64,000 bases of DNA from Pseudomonas reinekei (GTDB lineage: Bacteria > Pseudomonadota > Gammaproteobacteria > Pseudomonadales > Pseudomonadaceae). This document shows positions 9,443-17,198 of the stretch, piece after piece. Each line of letters begins with the position of its first letter. Position 1 is the stretch's first letter. The position numbers and the translations under genes are program-made. The DNA lies in assembly GCF_001945365.1 (NCBI RefSeq), contig NZ_MSTQ01000002.1:1-64000 (forward strand). The letters are read 5' to 3'. The notes below the pieces were generated by a model. That model searched no databases and had not been told where the DNA came from. It saw only the letters and a list, made by a program, of their open reading frames with translations.

Positions 9443-10095
9443 ACGAAGATATTTCTGCCATGGAAAAGAGGTCCATGGACAAGCGCCCTGTTGTCTTCGT
9501 GATCGACGACGAGGCCCCCATGCGCGAAGCACTCAGTAGTCTCTTTCGTTCGGTGGGGCTCCAAGTAGAGACGTTTGCCTCACCCACAGAGTTTCTACAA
9601 CTGCCCGATCCCGATGCGCCCAGCTGTCTGGTGCTCGATGTTCGGCTCCAAGGCGCCAGCGGCCTGGAGTTCCAGCATCAATTGGTGGAATCGAAGATCG
9701 CATTGCCCATCATCTTCATCTCGGGACATGGCGACATCGCCATGTCAGTCAAGGCAATGAAAGCCGGGGCCGTGGATTTTCTGGTCAAACCGTTCCGCGA
9801 TCAGGATTTGCTCGATGCGGTCGCCGCTGCTCACCACAGGGATTCCAAGCGCCGGGAAATCGACCGTCAGGACGCCCAAATGCTCGCCTGCTACCAATCG
9901 CTGACGGCCCGTGAGCGTGAGGTCATGGTCCACGCAGCCAAGGGACTGATGAATAAACAGATTGCGGGTGAACTGAATCTCAGTGAAATCACCGTCAAAA
10001 TTCATCGCGGCCATGTGATGAAAAAAATGCACGCAAAGTCGTTTGCAGACTTGGTTCGCATGGCACAAAACCTGGGGATCGGACCCAAACGCTGA
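9439..10095 (+). CDS. FixJ/LuxR-type two-component response regulator
   Basis: A 218-residue regulator with a receiver domain (residues 15-130, phospho-acceptor Asp67 in CLVLDVRL, Lys in LVKPF) and a C-terminal LuxR-type helix-turn-helix (LTAREREVMVHAAKGLMNKQ, then LSEITVKIHRGHVMKKM). The GTG start overlaps the kinase stop as GTGA, so the pair is translationally coupled. ATG codons at 9460 and 9475 are alternatives. It should bind DNA upstream of target genes, most simply the divergent symporter-nitrilase operon, by analogy with DctS/DctR-type control of carboxylate uptake. Confidence 0.92.
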   Translation: MNEDISAMEKRSMDKRPVVFVIDDEAPMREALSSLFRSVGLQVETFASPTEFLQLPDPDAPSCLVLDVRLQGASGLEFQHQLVESKIALPIIFISGHGDIAMSVKAMKAGAVDFLVKPFRDQDLLDAVAAAHHRDSKRREIDRQDAQMLACYQSLTAREREVMVHAAKGLMNKQIAGELNLSEITVKIHRGHVMKKMHAKSFADLVRMAQNLGIGPKR

Positions 10096-10209
10096 GCGAC
10101 ACATACGTGTGTATGATTTCCTTAAAGGATATTGGCAAATAGAGTGGAATGGGCGCGATAGCACTTCAGCTGTTTCGAATCCATTGATGTTGCGTCCAGG
10201 ATCCGCGCA

Positions 10210-10602
10210 GTGAACAAAGTCCCTGTGATCTCCATCGTCGACGATGACGAATCAGGCCGAATCGCACTCAGTAGTCTGGTGCGTTCCATGGGCTGTGAAC
10301 CCAGTCTTTTCTCCTGTGCCGAAGATTTTCTCGCCTGCGCCAAAAGCTACGGCACGGACTGCCTGATCTCGGACGTTCAAATGCCGGGCATGACGGGCCT
10401 GGACCTGCAAACTGAACTCCTCAGTAAAGGGCATGACATCCCCATTATTTTCATCACCGCCTACCCGGAGGAGTCGGTTCGCAAACGTGCAAAATCCGCG
10501 GGAGCGATCTGTTTTCTCAGCAAACCATTTGACGGACAACTGATGATTGACTGTATTGAACAAATTCTGAGGAATAGAGAGACAGGTTTTATCGCAACCT
10601 GA
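10210..10602 (+). CDS. stand-alone receiver-domain protein
   Basis: A 130-residue CheY-sized receiver domain with no output domain. Acidic pocket residues DDD at 11-13, phospho-acceptor Asp55 in CLISDVQMPG and Lys105 in FLSKPF are present. The start is GTG at 10210. It lies 114 bases after the FixJ-type regulator and resembles the receiver half of that family, so it may be a phosphate sink or modulator for the same kinase, or the N-terminal half of a regulator whose DNA-binding part has been lost. Confidence 0.85.
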   Translation: MNKVPVISIVDDDESGRIALSSLVRSMGCEPSLFSCAEDFLACAKSYGTDCLISDVQMPGMTGLDLQTELLSKGHDIPIIFITAYPEESVRKRAKSAGAICFLSKPFDGQLMIDCIEQILRNRETGFIAT

Positions 10603-10813
10603 CAACGCACGATGCGTCTGTCAAACCTCGCTAGTTAACTGAAAAATATTAATTGTTTCTTTCTCGACTCACCCACCCGCCCCACGCAATTAATGCCCCT
10701 AATACTCAAGTATTAGCGCCTACCACTTATACCTTAGATCATTGAAACTTACGTAGAAGTGCTAATCAAGCCATCATCATTCACGATACATTCAAGCCAA
10801 CGAAAGCGGGACT
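10603..10813. other. AT-rich intergenic stretch
   Basis: A hairpin just after the receiver stop (ACGCA at 10605-10609 with TGCGT at 10613-10617, extended by GACA/TGTC) may end transcription, but no T run follows. The rest is markedly AT-rich and contains no ORF, in keeping with a promoter region for the LysR gene downstream. Confidence 0.4.
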
Positions 10814-10849
10814 TCAATTAAATGCGGGCCTCGAAAGCCGTTTAATTGA
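10814..10849. promoter_or_regulatory. nine-base inverted repeat upstream of a LysR gene, candidate operator
   Basis: TCAATTAAA at 10814-10822 is matched by TTTAATTGA at 10841-10849, with an 18-base spacer, about 115 bases before the LysR start. The arm sequence is AT-rich and the spacing would place the arms roughly three helical turns apart centre to centre. Autoregulation by the adjacent LysR protein is the obvious hypothesis, but no binding consensus supports it. Confidence 0.35.
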
Positions 10850-10963
10850 CTTGATTGTTACCGTCCGCTTAGAGGCTCACAGGCAACGAGTCAGATGCCC
10901 TTTGAACATCGCTCTTTGCGCGCTGAGACACAAAGACGGGCCGCAACCCTTTTGGTGATGACG

Positions 10964-11911
10964 ATGAACAGAAACGATCTTCGCAAAATCGACTTCAGTC
11001 TTCTGATCGTTTTCGAAACGCTGATGCACGAACGAAATCTCACCCGAGCCGGTGAGAAGTTGTTTCTCTGCCAATCGGCGATCAGTGCCTCCTTGAATCG
11101 ACTGCGTCAGTTTTTCGATGACCCGCTGTTCATACGCATGGGTAGAAGCATGGAGCCGACGAGCAGAGCATTTGAAATACAACTCACCTTGACCCCTGCC
11201 TTGGACACCATGGCGGCTGCGCTGAGCAACATGAATGAATTCGATCCCCTGACCAATAGCAACGTGTTCAGAATTGGCCTTTCGGATGATATTGAATACT
11301 CGTTTCTGCCTGGCCTGCTGCGCCAATTGCGTATGGAAGCGCCTCAAGTCAGTTTTGTCGTGCGTCGTACCGACCACTCATTGCTGGCCAATCAGCTGGC
11401 GACAGGCGAGGTGTCACTGGGCGTATGCCATTGCCGCGAACTCCCTGCCAATGCCAAACGAAAATTTCTGCGCAGCATCCGCCCCACGGTTTTAAGTGCC
11501 AACAACATGGCGGGTACTCTGGATCTCAACGAGTACTGTAATCGCCCACACGTCTCTGTTTCGGTCAACGGCGAAGCATCCGATTACATTGATCGAGCAT
11601 TGGGATCTCTGGGGCGACAACGCCAGATCGTCCTGGCTGTTCCGCAATATAGCGCACTCAAATCACTGCTTGAGGACACGCAGATGTTGGCCGTAGTGCC
11701 CGATTACGTCGCCAAGGCCATGACACGGCAAGGTGGTTTACGTGCCGACCCCGTTCCGATGACGCTTCCAGACCTTGATCTATCCATGTCATGGAGCGCC
11801 ACGCTGGACAATGATCCAGGCGAACGCTGGCTTCGCTCGCGTTTCAGTCATTACCTGAGCGAAAAAAGTGCAACATTGCTTGAAATAAGTACAAAAAAAG
11901 AAGCGGCTTAA
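10964..11911 (+). CDS. LysR-family regulator of the NodD-like group
   Basis: A 315-residue LysR regulator whose N-terminus MNRNDLRKIDFSLLIVFETL and helix-turn-helix region (LTRAGEKLFLCQSAISASLN) match the NodD/LeuO-like subgroup. The effector domain spans about 90-300. The open frame extends upstream to 10895, but the ATG at 10964 matches the subgroup's usual beginning. It lies 540 bases before cynS, but the probable cynR is a different gene at 17968-18852, so this one need not regulate cyanate genes. Its target is not evident. Confidence 0.88.
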   Translation: MNRNDLRKIDFSLLIVFETLMHERNLTRAGEKLFLCQSAISASLNRLRQFFDDPLFIRMGRSMEPTSRAFEIQLTLTPALDTMAAALSNMNEFDPLTNSNVFRIGLSDDIEYSFLPGLLRQLRMEAPQVSFVVRRTDHSLLANQLATGEVSLGVCHCRELPANAKRKFLRSIRPTVLSANNMAGTLDLNEYCNRPHVSVSVNGEASDYIDRALGSLGRQRQIVLAVPQYSALKSLLEDTQMLAVVPDYVAKAMTRQGGLRADPVPMTLPDLDLSMSWSATLDNDPGERWLRSRFSHYLSEKSATLLEISTKKEAA

Positions 11912-11955
11912 ATGTTTCATTAATAATCCAGGCGAACGGAACAAAATTATTTCAG

Positions 11956-12334
11956 TTACTGATGAGCAACACCACGACTGCCCTGCCCTTTGCCTGAACA
12001 GCATATACATTCAACAACATTAGATGCTGCGCTGATAAACCTTTTGAAGCGCAGCCACCGACAGTTCTCGAAAGGCTTTAAGGCTTTTTCCACCGCACCG
12101 GGCCATAACGCGGCACCGGACGTACCAGGCCCCGTTCCGTGCTGATGGGTGATATGAGCAATCCGCGGCTCGAGTTTTATCGCCTCGCCCTCCCGAAGTA
12201 ACGCCATCCGCTGCCGACCGGCATGAATATCCAGTTCGCCCTCGAGCGCCACTATCTATCCAGACCGGATAGCCGTTGGGGATCAGCAGCAGTGCTTGCG
12301 AGTTTACAAAGGTCATGAACATTCTGGCCTGCAT
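11956..12334 (-). pseudogene. frameshifted cupin/AraC N-terminal fragment
   Basis: Two minus-strand frames join into one protein-like stretch. The frame from 12334 reads TFVNSQALLLIPNGYPVWI, and a second frame continues with VALEGELDIHAGRQRM and ALLREGEAIKLEPRIAHITH. Together they resemble the cupin-type sensor domain of AraC regulators or a small cupin protein. The switch near 12245-12255 needs a frameshift, and no helix-turn-helix follows, so this is a decayed fragment. It occupies the space upstream of the cynS promoter. Confidence 0.5.
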
Positions 12335-12345
12335 CTATAGGCAGG

Positions 12346-12401
12346 GCTTATGCGACGCATTGTATATCGGTCTTGGACGCTATCGAGCGAACGGCAGAAG
12401 A
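12346..12401 (+). promoter_or_regulatory. 56-bp cyn regulatory element, copy upstream of cynS
   Basis: This block lies 52 bases upstream of the cynS start. It is 50/56 identical, without gaps, to 18877-18932, which lies just upstream of the probable cynR gene. It contains the palindrome ATGCGACGCAT and the shared core CATTGTATATCGGTCTTGG. In E. coli the LysR protein CynR binds the intergenic region between divergent cynR and cynTSX, so a duplicated CynR-binding region is the simplest reading. The match is seen directly; the function is inferred. Confidence 0.65.
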
Positions 12402-12453
12402 TTGCTTCACACCCAAGCAACACCTACCCAGCAAACCCGATAGGAGAAACACC

Positions 12454-12921
12454 ATGCAACAGTCCCACGCTTACAACGACACCAGCCTCGAACTGACCGC
12501 GAAAATACTCGAAGCCAAGGCGCGCAAGAATCTGTCCTTCGAACAAGTGACTGAAGGCACCGGCCTCGGCCTCGCTTACGTCACCGCCGCCCTCCTCGGC
12601 CAGCACCCGCTGCCTGAAGCCGCTGCCAAAGTGATCGGCGAAAAACTGGACCTGGACGCCGACTCGGTGGCCCGCCTGCAAATCATCCCGCTGCGTGGCA
12701 GCCTCAATGGTGTCCCGACCGACCCGACCATCTACCGCTTCTACGAAATGATCCAGATCTACGGCACCACGTTGAAAGCCCTGGTTCACGAACAGTTCGG
12801 CGACGGCATTATCAGCGCAATCAACTTCAAGCTCGACATGAAGAAAGTCGAAGACCCTGAAGGCGGGCACCGCGCAGTGATCACCCTCGACGGCAAGTTC
12901 CTGCCACTGCGTCCTTTCTAA
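12454..12921 (+). CDS. cynS: cyanate hydratase (cyanase)
   Basis: A 155-residue cyanase, the usual family length. It catalyses cyanate plus bicarbonate to carbamate and carbon dioxide; carbamate then breaks down to ammonia and a second carbon dioxide. The catalytic region [20 protein letters not shown] followed by [11 protein letters not shown] carries the conserved Arg, Glu and Ser. The N-terminal helix-turn-helix-like segment, characteristic of the decameric enzyme, covers residues 15-75. TAGGAGA precedes the ATG at 12454, which decides the start over an upstream in-frame ATG at 12373. It heads an operon with a DUF2790 protein and carbonic anhydrase. Confidence 0.97.
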   Translation: MQQSHAYNDTSLELTAKILEAKARKNLSFEQVTEGTGLGLAYVTAALLGQHPLPEAAAKVIGEKLDLDADSVARLQIIPLRGSLNGVPTDPTIYRFYEMIQIYGTTLKALVHEQFGDGIISAINFKLDMKKVEDPEGGHRAVITLDGKFLPLRPF

Positions 12922-12944
12922 GGATGCAACCGGACCTGTAAATC

Positions 12945-12964
12945 GGCCCGCAGCCTTGCGGGCC
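12945..12964 (+). terminator. hairpin after cynS, weak or attenuating terminator
   Basis: GGCCCGCA at 12945-12952 pairs with TGCGGGCC at 12957-12964 across a four-base loop, 24 bases after the cynS stop. No proper T run follows, so read-through into the DUF2790 gene and cynT is likely. It may lower expression of the distal genes relative to cyanase. Confidence 0.5.
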
Positions 12965-13024
12965 TGCTTCAAAAAATTTCTAAACCTTTTCGATCAATCA
13001 CCACATTTGAATGGAGGATTCATC

Positions 13025-13273
13025 ATGAGAAAAATTCTGTCGCTGGCCCTGTCTCTGACCGCTTCGCTGTCGGCCTACGCTCAGCCAGCCGTGGTCGCAC
13101 CCGAGGCCGTTCCATTTGCGTACGGCATGCATCTGGATATCGCCAAAGTCGTCAACATCACGTCGGCGGCGGATGTCTGCGGCCCGACACCGGTGCAAAT
13201 GACCTACCGCGATTCCCAGGGTGAAACCCATGTTCTGGAATACAGCGTGATCGGCAGCGGTTGCACTAACTGA
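13025..13273 (+). CDS. DUF2790 small exported protein
   Basis: An 82-residue protein with a clear signal peptide (MRKILSLALSLTASLSAYAQ, cleavage after Ala near residue 19) and a mature part beginning PFAYGMHLDIAKV and ending EYSVIGSGCTN. The family is almost confined to Pseudomonas and has no assigned function. GGAGG lies eight bases before the ATG. It sits between cynS and cynT, which suggests co-expression with cyanate detoxification, though DUF2790 genes also occur in many unrelated places. Two cysteines remain after cleavage and could form a disulfide in the periplasm. Confidence 0.85.
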   Translation: MRKILSLALSLTASLSAYAQPAVVAPEAVPFAYGMHLDIAKVVNITSAADVCGPTPVQMTYRDSQGETHVLEYSVIGSGCTN

Positions 13274-13309
13274 TCGTTACCCACACACCACTTATTGAAG
13301 GCACACACC

Positions 13310-13972
13310 ATGAAAGCGCTCATCGAAGGGTTCTTGAAGTTCCAGAAAGAAGCATTCCCTCAACGCACTGACCTGTTCAAACACTTGGCCACCACGCAAC
13401 ATCCAGGCACGTTGTTCATCACCTGCTCCGACAGCCGCGTTGTACCGGAACTGCTAACGCAGCAAGAACCTGGCGAGCTGTTCGTGATCCGGAACGCTGG
13501 TAACATCGTGCCGTCCTACAGCCCGCATCCCGGTGGTGTATCGGCCACGGTCGAATACGCCGTCGCCGTCCTGGGCGTGACCGATATCGTGATCTGCGGC
13601 CATTCCGATTGCGGTGCCATGACCGCTGTCGCCAAGTGCACCTGCATGGACCACCTGCCTGCGGTCGCCGGCTGGTTGCAACACGCCGAGTCAGCGAAAG
13701 TCATCAACGAATCGCGCCCTCACGCCAGTGAAGCCGCCAAAGTCAGTGCCATGGTGCGTGAAAACGTCATCGCCCAACTGGCCAACATTCAGACTCATCC
13801 CAGCGTGCGCCTGGCGCAAGAAAAAGGCCTGGTGAATCTGCATGGTTGGGTCTACGACATCGAGACCGGTTCAATCGACGCCCTGGACGCCGACAACAAG
13901 ACCTTCAAGTCACTGGTCAAGCATCCGAACACCGTTGCCGTTCATGCCCGTTCCGGCAGAGCTGTTGCCTGA
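13310..13972 (+). CDS. cynT: beta-class carbonic anhydrase
   Basis: A 220-residue beta-carbonic anhydrase with zinc ligands Cys39, His98 and Cys101 (ITCSDSR and [11 protein letters not shown]) and the Asp41-Arg43 pair. It hydrates carbon dioxide to bicarbonate, which cyanase consumes; without it the carbon dioxide made by cyanase would diffuse away. The ATG at 13310 is chosen over an in-frame TTG at 13295. It lies 36 bases after the DUF2790 gene in the cynS operon, which supports the CynT assignment over a housekeeping anhydrase. Confidence 0.93.
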   Translation: MKALIEGFLKFQKEAFPQRTDLFKHLATTQHPGTLFITCSDSRVVPELLTQQEPGELFVIRNAGNIVPSYSPHPGGVSATVEYAVAVLGVTDIVICGHSDCGAMTAVAKCTCMDHLPAVAGWLQHAESAKVINESRPHASEAAKVSAMVRENVIAQLANIQTHPSVRLAQEKGLVNLHGWVYDIETGSIDALDADNKTFKSLVKHPNTVAVHARSGRAVA

Positions 13973-13988
13973 ATCAGCCTGTCAGTTT

Positions 13989-14384
13989 TTAGCGGGATGA
14001 GTACCGATGACGCCGACTCACAAATCCAGGACAAGGGGGGCGTCGCCCTCCTTGGCTTGCGCTGACACCGCACAGCTCCACACGCCCCGCCACCTCAAAA
14101 TCCTCACCAACGCGAGCATGCGTATCCGGCTGACCGAGCAGGCGCAGCGCGCGAATTTTATCCTTGGCACGGGTCGCCAGTTCGTACAGTTCATCGCGAA
14201 ACCCGAGTTCACTCAGGCTGCGTGCACTTTGGATGAACCAGGTCGGTCGAGTGCGACGGTCACTCTTGAAGCTAAAGGCAGACCCTGCCCGCACTTGAGC
14301 AACCTGGAGTCGCTCAATTGCTGTAACAGTAGTCGATTCGAAGTGGGTGGAACATTTCAGGGCACTTGCGGCGTTTCGTACCAC
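13989..14384 (-). CDS. unrecognised minus-strand ORF, possibly a gene remnant
   Basis: The central part of this frame looks like real protein, for example SARSLSELGFRDELYELATR and QPDTHARVGEDFEVAGRVEL, while both ends look random. It overlaps the 3' end of the DJ-1-type gene by 28 bases and lies downstream of it on the same strand. An overlapping plus-strand frame at 14007-14597 is open but looks like a shadow. I cannot name a family. Either it is the decayed end of an older gene or the frame is accidental. Confidence 0.25.
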   Translation of the reverse strand: MVRNAASALKCSTHFESTTVTAIERLQVAQVRAGSAFSFKSDRRTRPTWFIQSARSLSELGFRDELYELATRAKDKIRALRLLGQPDTHARVGEDFEVAGRVELCGVSASQGGRRPPCPGFVSRRHRYSSR

Positions 14385-14980
14385 TCACGGTCGGGGGTGG
14401 CGAAGCGCATCTTCTTGCGAATGAATGCGGCATTTTCGACGCTGGTTATTTTTTCAAGCAGCGCGAAGGCAACTTCGGTGGCAGTGCCGGGCCCGCTTGA
14501 AGTGATGATCTGGCCATCGACAACTACCGGGCGATCGACAAAGCGTGCACCGCTTTCCAACAGTTGGTTTTTGCGCTTGCCGCCCTCCTGGTGGTAGGTC
14601 GTGGCGTTCCTGTCACGCAGCACGCCGGCCACGCCCAGGCACACGGAAGACACGCAAACGCTGGCAACCGGTTTACCGGCTTCGACGAAATGCCGAATGG
14701 TCGCCAGGAAAGGTTCGCTCAAGGCTTCCTCGTAAAAACCCGACGGTTCAAAACCACCTGGCAGCGCCAAGGCATCGAAGCTGCCCATGTCCAGATCGCT
14801 TAATAAAAAACTCGGATTGAGCGTGAGACCGAAGGTGGTCACGATCTTTCTGCGAAGGCCGGCGTTGACCAGCTCCACAGGGTGATCCCCGAGCAGGTTG
14901 GCCCACCCAAGCACATCGGTAAAAGCGGCCATTTCCAGGGGCTCTACGCCGTTGGCCAATAACATAAGCACGCGTTTCAT
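14357..14980 (-). CDS. DJ-1/PfpI-family protein
   Basis: A 207-residue DJ-1/PfpI protein. It starts with the Rossmann-like MKRVLMLLANGVEPLEMAAF and carries the nucleophile-elbow cysteine Cys109 in PVASVCVSSVCLGVAG, with the acidic residue in GVEPLE that normally tunes it. Members act as glyoxalase III/deglycase-like enzymes, peptidases or amidases, and some are the sensory half of AraC regulators; here there is no DNA-binding domain. Length is normal. It is on the same strand as the coupled LysR pair and the GST gene upstream, so a role in electrophile or aldehyde stress is plausible. The exact substrate cannot be told. Confidence 0.88.
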   Translation of the reverse strand: MKRVLMLLANGVEPLEMAAFTDVLGWANLLGDHPVELVNAGLRRKIVTTFGLTLNPSFLLSDLDMGSFDALALPGGFEPSGFYEEALSEPFLATIRHFVEAGKPVASVCVSSVCLGVAGVLRDRNATTYHQEGGKRKNQLLESGARFVDRPVVVDGQIITSSGPGTATEVAFALLEKITSVENAAFIRKKMRFATPDREWYETPQVP

Positions 14981-15161
14981 GGATCATGAACCTCTGCTGC
15001 AGCAGGGAAAGAGTAAGTGCTTATACTCCGCCTTAGCCGAGACGTGGAGAACGGCCACAAAATGCAATCCACTGTTTCGCTTACTGAAATGCCCGATAGG
15101 CATCTGTATCGGTGCGAGAAGACTGCCAAGCGACCTGCGCTGTTGCGAGCGCTGCGAGCAT

Positions 15162-16073
15162 TCAAAGAGTATCCGGCTGCATGGCCGGATGCTCGCGTAG
15201 ACCCTCGACGATGTGGTCGACGAAACTGCGTACCCGCATCGAGGCCTTGCGCCCCTCGCGGTACACCACCTGCACCGGCAGCGCCGGTAACTCATAGGGC
15301 TGCAATACACGGCGCAATCGCCCGGTGTTCAAATACTCGTACAACGGATAGCTCAGGCAGCGGGTGATGCCGGCGCCATGTGCCGCCGCATCGATGGCCG
15401 CCTGTACCGTCGCGCAACTGATCCTTGCCCGGGCTTTTAAGTGATTCACCTCACCGTCGTGTTGGAAGTCCCACTGGACCTTGTCTCGATAAGCATGGGT
15501 GGCGACCAGGCGATGATTTTGCAGATCCTCCGGTACGCCGGGTTCACCGTGAGTCGCCAGATAAGCAGGGCTGCCGCATACCATCGAGCGTACATAGCCC
15601 ACCTGTCGTGCGATCAATGAAGAGCTGGGCAGATTACCGACGAGCACAGCTACGTCGATTCCCTCCTCATTCATGTTCGGAAAACGATCATGGTATTGCG
15701 CAAAGACTTTTACCTCGGGATACAGGCTCATGTAGTCCGTCAGAATCGAGGTCATGACGTAACGGCTGAACAGCAAAGGCATCAGCACCGTGAGATTGCC
15801 TTTGGCCTGGACGTGCAAGCCCTTGGCCGAAGCCTCTGCGTCATTGATGGCGTTGAGAATGCGTGAACAGTCGGCCATGAAGCCGGCGCCAGCCTCAGTC
15901 AGCGATACCCCGCGGGTACTTCGAAGCAACAGCGGTACGCCAAGACGCTCCTCCAACCGTGCGATGGCGCGCATGACCGTGGGTCCTGAAACGTTCAAAC
16001 GACGAGCCGCAGCAGCCAGGCTGGGTCGCTCCGATAATGCTTCGAACATCAGCATTTCATGGTAGCGATCCAT
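15162..16073 (-). CDS. LysR-family regulator, second of a coupled pair
   Basis: A 303-residue LysR regulator of the CrgA/AaeR-like group, with N-terminal helix-turn-helix (EALSERPSLAAAARRLNVSG, then PTVMRAIARLEERLG) and an effector domain ending in VVYREGRKASMRVRSFVDHI. The ATG at 16073 overlaps the stop of the upstream LysR gene as TGATG; an in-frame ATG at 16082 is the alternative. It is clearly paralogous to its upstream neighbour (MDRYHEM against MDRFQEM starts and similar C-terminal segments), so the pair looks like an old tandem duplication. Confidence 0.9.
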   Translation of the reverse strand: MDRYHEMLMFEALSERPSLAAAARRLNVSGPTVMRAIARLEERLGVPLLLRSTRGVSLTEAGAGFMADCSRILNAINDAEASAKGLHVQAKGNLTVLMPLLFSRYVMTSILTDYMSLYPEVKVFAQYHDRFPNMNEEGIDVAVLVGNLPSSSLIARQVGYVRSMVCGSPAYLATHGEPGVPEDLQNHRLVATHAYRDKVQWDFQHDGEVNHLKARARISCATVQAAIDAAAHGAGITRCLSYPLYEYLNTGRLRRVLQPYELPALPVQVVYREGRKASMRVRSFVDHIVEGLREHPAMQPDTL

Positions 16074-16993
16074 CAGTTGCAACCCTTTACCACAGCCTTG
16101 AGCGCCGAATCCTTGCCGAGTCGATCCGCAAGAAAATCCACGAAGGTATGAATTTTCGCCGGTATTCGGGTGCTCTTGAGGTAGACCACCTGAATGGGCA
16201 GCGCAGGCGGTTCGAAGTCTTCCAGCACCAATTCCAGTTCGCCAGCCGCCACCTGGTTGGCCACTTGGTAGGACAATACACGCGTGACGCCCCAGCCCAG
16301 GCGGGCGATATTGATCGCGGCCTGATTGGCGGTGACCACCAATCGCGGTTCGAATCGAAAGCTCAGTGCGTTGCCGTCGTTGACGAATTGCCAGTCGCTC
16401 AGCAAATGGCTGGCCGAAGACATGACGATGTTGGCGGTACTGAGTTCACCGGGATGACGCGGCCTGCCGTTGCGCTCGAAATAATCGGGCGTACCGCAGA
16501 TCACCTGGCGTACCTCGCCGACTTTGATGGCGTGCTGATTTGACTCATGCAAATGGCCAATGCGTATGGCCACATCGATACCTTCGTCAGCCATATTCAC
16601 GACGCGATCCACCAGCAAGGCATTGATGTGCACCGAAGGAAACTGGTCCACGTAGTCGGCCAGCAGCGGCGCGATGAACAACTCGCCAAACAGCACCGAC
16701 GCGGTCACGGTCAAATGCCCGCAGGGTATCGAGTAACTGCCAGCAGCGGCCTCCTCCGCCTCGTCGATATCACTGAGGATACGCCGACAATCCTCAAGAT
16801 AGCGTTGGCCCGCTTCGGTGAGATGCAGGCTGCGAGTGGTTCGAGAAAGGAGCTGTGTGCCGATACGCTCTTCCATCGCGGCGATGGCGCGGGTCACGCT
16901 GGGGGGCGAGATGTTCAAGCGACGGGCGGCCGCGGCAAAACCTTCTTCCTCGGCTACTGCCATGAATATCTGCATTTCTTGAAAACGATCCAT
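16073..16993 (-). CDS. LysR-family regulator, first of a coupled pair
   Basis: A 306-residue LysR regulator beginning MDRFQEMQIFMAVAEEEGFA with the helix-turn-helix AAARRLNISPPSVTRAIAAM, and an effector domain that includes DEGIDVAIRIGHL and ends near residue 295 in a VVYLKSTRIPAKIHTFVDFL segment. The frame is open to 17134, but the first 47 codons are not LysR-like and ATG 16993 matches the family. It is translationally coupled to a second LysR gene. Two co-expressed paralogues could form heteromers, which is speculative. Confidence 0.9.
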   Translation of the reverse strand: MDRFQEMQIFMAVAEEEGFAAAARRLNISPPSVTRAIAAMEERIGTQLLSRTTRSLHLTEAGQRYLEDCRRILSDIDEAEEAAAGSYSIPCGHLTVTASVLFGELFIAPLLADYVDQFPSVHINALLVDRVVNMADEGIDVAIRIGHLHESNQHAIKVGEVRQVICGTPDYFERNGRPRHPGELSTANIVMSSASHLLSDWQFVNDGNALSFRFEPRLVVTANQAAINIARLGWGVTRVLSYQVANQVAAGELELVLEDFEPPALPIQVVYLKSTRIPAKIHTFVDFLADRLGKDSALKAVVKGCN

Positions 16994-17155
16994 AGACGAC
17001 CTTGTCTTTATGAGAGAACCGCAAGGAGTCTGGCCGCTTAAGCGGTAAGACCTGGTTGCCAGTATCGTCAGCCAAAGCAACTTTCGCACGCGCCGTCGGG
17101 CTGGCTGTATGTACACAAAGTAATCCTGATGCATATGCGCAACCCGTGAAAAGCA

Positions 17156-17186
17156 GCTTGCCGGAAGTATTCTCCCGGCAAGCGCC
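17156..17186 (-). terminator. terminator-like hairpin after the GST gene
   Basis: GCTTGCCGG at 17156-17164 pairs perfectly with CCGGCAAGC at 17175-17183, a nine-base stem with a ten-base loop, 16 bases past the GST stop. On the minus strand it is followed by a short run (TGCTTTTC). It would separate the GST transcript from the LysR pair. Confidence 0.6.
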
Positions 17187-17198
17187 TTAAGGATCGAA

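Noticed and set aside
14007..14597. 196-codon plus-strand frame over the DJ-1-type gene
   Set aside because: Its right half is antisense to the DJ-1-type gene, and the left half has no recognisable motif.
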